Source: Henriciella pelagia (GTDB lineage Bacteria; Pseudomonadota; Alphaproteobacteria; Caulobacterales; Hyphomonadaceae). Taken from it: a stretch of DNA of 64,000 bases. The stretch's first letter is position 1, and every line of letters starts with the position of its first letter. Where the stretch lies: assembly GCF_002088945.1 (NCBI RefSeq), contig NZ_NCSU01000008.1, positions 1 to 64,000 on the forward strand, written 5' to 3'. The notes beneath the pieces were generated by a model that was not told where the DNA came from, searched no databases, and saw only the letters and a program-made list of their open reading frames with translations. The position numbers were made by a program, and so were the translations under genes. Positions 60,734-64,000 of the stretch are shown here, piece after piece.

Positions 60734-61779
60734 CGCGCCTTGCGAGCAAGCTGAAATCCCTGATCCGGGCAGGCGGTCCGATGCCGGTCTCGGCTTATAT
60801 GAATGCCTGCCTGCACGACCCGGAACACGGCTACTATGCGACACGTCCGGGGATCGGTCGGGATTTCATCACAGCGCCTGAAATCAGCCAGGTCTTCGGT
60901 GAGATGCTGGGCCTCTGGGCGCTGCATGAATGGCAAGCGCTTGGCTCGCCGGAGCGTTTTTCACTGGTTGAAGCAGGCGCTGGCCGCGGCACGATGATGG
61001 ACGATATAATGCGGGCGGTGCGTCAGGCCAATGGCGGGCAGGGGTTCGATGTCGCCATCAATGAGGCGAGCCCGGTCTATTCGGCGGCGCAGAAGGAACG
61101 GCTGTCGGATCTTCATCCCAGTTTTCTGGGCGCGTTCCAGTCGATTGGTGAGGCGCCTTTCATCCTCATCGCGAATGAATGGCTGGACTGCCTGCCGGCG
61201 CGCCAGTTCGTGCAGTCGGACGGTGACTGGCATGAGAAGGTGGTCGGCCTTGATGACCAGGGCGACCTTGCGATTGGCATTGCGACCGACAAGGCGAATG
61301 CGCCAGCTTTCGAGATGCGCGACGGGGCGACATCCTTCGAGGTGCAGCCGGCACTGGAAACGCTTGTCGATGTGCTGAAGGATGCCTTTTCGGTTGTGCC
61401 GGGGCGGGCCCTGTTCATCGACTATGGCGTGTCCGAAGGCGCACCGGGCGACACGTTGCGGGCGTTTCAGCGCGGTCTTCAGGTCGGGCCGCTCGCGCTG
61501 CCGGGCAGCAGTGACCTTACCGTCGATGTCGATTTCGGGCGGTTGCGGCGACTGGCGGAGAAGGCAGGCCTCAGCGTGCATGGGCCGGTCGAGCAGGGAC
61601 CGTTCCTGATGGGGCTGGGCGTTGAAGCGCGAATGCATGCGCTGATAAGGGCCAATCAGGGGCGGGCCGAAGAGATCTACAAGGGTGTGACCCGGCTGGT
61701 CGATCCGGCCGAGATGGGGCGGCGGTTCAAGGTGATCTGCCTCAGCGCACCGGGGCTGGCTGCGCCGGTGGGCTTTTAA
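60730..61779 (+). CDS. Class I SAM-dependent methyltransferase, MidA/NDUFAF7-like
   Basis: A 349-residue methyltransferase. Typical segments are GPMPVSAYMNACLHDPEHGYY, DFITAPEISQVFGEMLGLW, VEAGAGRGTMMDDIMRA (SAM site) and ANEWLDCLPARQF. In mitochondria the homologue methylates Arg of complex I. It overlaps lgt (ATGA), a common pairing in alphaproteobacteria. Confidence 0.93.
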   Translation: MTRLASKLKSLIRAGGPMPVSAYMNACLHDPEHGYYATRPGIGRDFITAPEISQVFGEMLGLWALHEWQALGSPERFSLVEAGAGRGTMMDDIMRAVRQANGGQGFDVAINEASPVYSAAQKERLSDLHPSFLGAFQSIGEAPFILIANEWLDCLPARQFVQSDGDWHEKVVGLDDQGDLAIGIATDKANAPAFEMRDGATSFEVQPALETLVDVLKDAFSVVPGRALFIDYGVSEGAPGDTLRAFQRGLQVGPLALPGSSDLTVDVDFGRLRRLAEKAGLSVHGPVEQGPFLMGLGVEARMHALIRANQGRAEEIYKGVTRLVDPAEMGRRFKVICLSAPGLAAPVGF

Positions 61780-61803
61780 AAAGCATTCCTCAATTGCAGT
61801 CTC

Positions 61804-61924
61804 GCGTCACTCTCGATCACCGTCAGGTGATCTGAGAGCCCAGTTCCAAACTTTGCCATAGGCGATGCGTTGAAACCGCAGGAGATGGGCGCTCTGATGA
61901 GCTGGCGCTCATCGAGCGAGACGC
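61804..61924. repeat. REPIN-like paired hairpin, locus C
   Basis: Unit 1: CTCTC-GATCACC, loop, GGTGATC-T-GAGAG. Unit 2 inverted: CGCTC-T-GATGAGC, loop, GCTCATC-GAGCG. Ends GCGTC and GACGC. In the 162-bp gap between convergent midA and sensor kinase genes. Confidence 0.8.
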
Positions 61925-61941
61925 ACACCTGATCTGTCATC

Positions 61942-63255
61942 TTAAATTGGCAGTCTGAGCCGTACCCTCAAACCACCAAGTGGGCTGTCTTCGAGGCGGA
62001 TGTCGCCGCCATGCTGGCGGGCAGTGTCGCGAGCGATGGAAAGGCCGAGCCCGGTGCCGGGAACGTTCTGGTTACGCGACGCGTCGAGCCGGTGGAAAGG
62101 GCGGAAGGCCTCTTCGCGCTCGTCCGGGGGAATGCCTGGCCCGTCATCATCTATGACAAGCTCAGCCATGTGCGGGCCTTCGATGATATCGATCTCGACA
62201 CGGTCACCAAAGCCCTGCGCATTGGAGATGAGATTGGTCACTGCGCGGCGGATGAGGCCCTCACGGGCGATAATGCTGACGGCGTCAGCCTTGCGGATGG
62301 TGGCCTGGCCGCCGAGCGCAGCCACCGTGTCGGCGACCAGCGTGTCAAAGCGCATTTCCGTCGGGGCTTCGCCCTCCACCCCGCTTGCAAAGGCGAGATA
62401 TTCATCCAGCATCGCTCCCATTTGGCGCAGATCCTCGCGGGCGGCGCGAATGTCGTCAGTCTCTTCCATCATGGCGAGCTGGAGCTTGAGACGGGTAAGC
62501 GGCGTGCGCAAATCGTGGCTGATGCCGGCGAGCATGGTTGTGCGTTGTTCGGCAAAGGTGGTGAGGCGGGTGCGCATGTCCATCACGGCGCGGGCAGCAT
62601 CGCGGATCTCCGTTGCGCCGGACGGGCGGTAATTATCCGCATCGCGGCCGCGGCCATAGGCTTTTGCGGCCTCGGTCAGCTTCAGGATGGAGCGGACCTG
62701 GTTGCGCAGGAAGCCGAGCGCCAGAGCGATCAGGATGCCCGATGCGCCGATGACCCAGACGATGAAGATGTGCCCGGTGGTCGAGAAGGTCCGGTCGCGT
62801 TCGGCCATGAAACGGATGACGTCCGGCCCGTCCTGGACCTGGATCTCGACCTTCTCGCCATAGCCGGAAATGTCGAACCAGAAGGGCTGGTCGAGCGAGA
62901 CGTCGAGCTCCCGGGAGAAAATATCGTCGAGCGCGGAGAAAAAGAGACGTTTCTGTTCGGTCGGGATCCTGGAGTTCTCAAGCACCGTAGCATCGAGCTG
63001 CATGGAGCGGCTGGCCTCGTCGCGCAGGGCGTCGAACTGGTCGGGATACTGACGGCGCAGCTCGACCATGAACTGGATTTCCGATGAGATGGTCTGGCTG
63101 AGCTTGCGCGACGTGTGACGCCAGTGGCTGTCATAGAAGATATAGGTCACCGCCGAGAGAAGCAGGATCATCGGCAGCACGACCATCAGCACCGAGCGCG
63201 GATAAAGTCCGCGCGGCGTGATGTCCCGGAGACGGATGTGGAAACGCTTCGGCAT
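61942..63255 (-). CDS. EnvZ-like membrane sensor histidine kinase
   Basis: A 437-residue kinase with two membrane helices (about 21-41 and 161-183), a periplasmic domain of about 120 residues, HAMP, the phosphoacceptor SHDLRTPLTRLKLQL (His247) and the ATPase boxes VTNLISNAQGFG, VIDDDGPGIPPDE and GTGLGLSIARD. No receiver-domain gene is adjacent. The neighbours are a REPIN element downstream and an SDR gene upstream. Partner therefore unknown. Confidence 0.9.
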   Translation of the reverse strand: MPKRFHIRLRDITPRGLYPRSVLMVVLPMILLLSAVTYIFYDSHWRHTSRKLSQTISSEIQFMVELRRQYPDQFDALRDEASRSMQLDATVLENSRIPTEQKRLFFSALDDIFSRELDVSLDQPFWFDISGYGEKVEIQVQDGPDVIRFMAERDRTFSTTGHIFIVWVIGASGILIALALGFLRNQVRSILKLTEAAKAYGRGRDADNYRPSGATEIRDAARAVMDMRTRLTTFAEQRTTMLAGISHDLRTPLTRLKLQLAMMEETDDIRAAREDLRQMGAMLDEYLAFASGVEGEAPTEMRFDTLVADTVAALGGQATIRKADAVSIIAREGLIRRAVTNLISNAQGFGDRVEIDIIEGPHMAELVIDDDGPGIPPDEREEAFRPFHRLDASRNQNVPGTGLGLSIARDTARQHGGDIRLEDSPLGGLRVRLRLPI

Positions 63256-63280
63256 GCGTCTGACTTAACCGGCACGCGCC

Positions 63281-63319
63281 CCATGCGAAAGCGCCTTCTG
63301 CCGGGAAGACAGAAGGCGC
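63281..63319 (-). terminator. Terminator-like hairpin after the SDR gene
   Basis: GCGCCTTCTG and CAGAAGGCGC form a perfect 10-bp stem; on the minus strand it is followed by TTTCGC. It lies 23 bases after the SDR stop and may separate it from the kinase gene. Confidence 0.6.
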
Positions 63320-63341
63320 GAACGGAAGGAAGCCTGGAAGG

Positions 63342-64000
63342 CTAGTGGTTGAAGCCGCCGGCGACTTCGATCCGTTCTCCATTGATCCATCTCGTGGCGG
63401 AGGTCAGCAGGCTGGCGACAACGCCGCCGACATCGTCTGCCTCGCCGACCCGGCCAAGCGGGGTCTGATCCGCCAGGCTATTCCTGAACTCGGGATTGTC
63501 GCGAACGAGACCGCCGCCAAAATCAGTGGCGATCGGGCCGGGCGCGACCGTGTTTGCTGTAATCCCGCGCTCGCCGAGCTCCACAGCCAGATAGCGGGTG
63601 AAGACTTCAATCGCGCCTTTCATCATCGCATAGGCCGAGAAGCCCGCATACGAAAAGCGGGTCAGGCCGGATGAGGTGTTGATGATCCGTCCGCCGTCGG
63701 CGATCAGGGGCAGCAGCGTCTGGGTGAGAAAGTAGACGCCTTTGAGATGAATATTCACGAGGTCATCAAAGTCAGCCTCGCTCGTATCGGCGATCGTCGA
63801 GCCGCCCGCCGTGCCGGCATTGTTGACGAGAAAGTCGAAATTGTCGGTGTTCCAGGTCTGCGAGAGAGCTGACTTCACGGTGTCGGCAAATCGCGGGAAT
63901 GTGGACACATCGGACGCGTCGAGCTGAAGGGCGACTGCCTTGCGGCCGAGCGCTTCAATCTCGCGAACAACCGCATCGGCTTCGTCGGCGCTGGAATGAT
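63342..64000 (-). CDS. SDR family oxidoreductase, N-terminus outside window
   Basis: The frame runs from the right edge to the stop at 63342 (219 codons visible). Seen are the NNAG motif (FDFLVNNAGTAGGSTIADT), NTSSGLTRFSYAGFSAYAMMKG with the catalytic Ser and Tyr-x3-Lys (YAMMK), VELGERGITANTVAPGPIATDF and INGERIEVAGGFNH. Reading to the edge adds a residue stretch (GRKAVALQLDASD) that fits the strand before the second helix, so the gene is intact but truncated by the window. NAD(P)-dependent reductase of unknown substrate. Confidence 0.93.
   Translation of the reverse strand, partial: HSSADEADAVVREIEALGRKAVALQLDASDVSTFPRFADTVKSALSQTWNTDNFDFLVNNAGTAGGSTIADTSEADFDDLVNIHLKGVYFLTQTLLPLIADGGRIINTSSGLTRFSYAGFSAYAMMKGAIEVFTRYLAVELGERGITANTVAPGPIATDFGGGLVRDNPEFRNSLADQTPLGRVGEADDVGGVVASLLTSATRWINGERIEVAGGFNH

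Noticed and set aside
1-64000. tRNA, rRNA, prophage and transposase genes
   Set aside because: I looked for them by eye on both strands and saw none that I could support.

Overview
The window is a high-GC, densely packed bacterial chromosome segment from an alphaproteobacterium, most likely a marine or Hyphomonadaceae-like member of the Caulobacterales/Rhodobacterales. The reasons are the TonB-dependent receptor of the Caulobacter/Xanthomonas type, a Tat-exported PhoX phosphatase, succinylase-type DapD, an HWE histidine kinase, a COQ9-like TetR protein, the YbjN-ProC pair, and the core genes prs, rplY, pth and ychF. The taxonomic call is inference from gene content. No rRNA or tRNA genes, prophage, transposase or CRISPR array were seen.

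Left part (1-10.7 kb) is accessory. Two copies of the same flanking pair (an unrecognised 126-135 aa protein gene and a lipocalin gene, both on the minus strand) each enclose a different AT-richer plus-strand cargo. The first cargo is a DUF4365 nuclease-like protein (1760-2980). The second is a stand-alone YVDD reverse transcriptase (8820-10016), preceded by about 600 noncoding bases holding two nearly identical 120-bp direct repeats. Between the two loci lie a PAS-GAF-HWE sensor kinase and an arsenic operon (arsR-arsI-acr3-arsC) with a palindromic operator over the arsR start. This is the part most likely to hold an undescribed defence system.

The 10.7-31 kb part holds phoX with a Pho box, a HxlR-regulated detoxification cluster (GST, NTF2-like, tautomerase, transporter), argB, a double DUF1036 protein, a HAD nucleotidase, an unusual winged-helix/GrpE-like plus Hsp70-like ATPase pair, dapD, an FtrA-like regulator, a MaoC hydratase, an L,D-transpeptidase, a CinA-C protein, and a three-gene membrane protein/EEP/lysophospholipase operon.

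The 31-50 kb part is housekeeping: def-(small ORF)-fmt-GNAT-truA-AAA, rmuC, ychF, pth, rplY, prs, pgeF. It is interrupted by accessory genes: a membrane-anchored TIR-like protein, a BlaI plus BlaR1/M23 fusion pair, an aldehyde dehydrogenase and a secreted metalloprotease. The 50-64 kb part holds a TonB receptor/lipoprotein operon, a COQ9-like protein, proC-ybjN, modABC, ubiK, lgt, midA, an EnvZ-like kinase and a partial SDR.

Two dispersed repeat families sit in intergenic gaps. One is a REPIN-like paired hairpin (four loci) in which the stems change by compensatory substitutions. The other carries a TTCGACTTCGCTCA core and in places forms a terminator-like hairpin.
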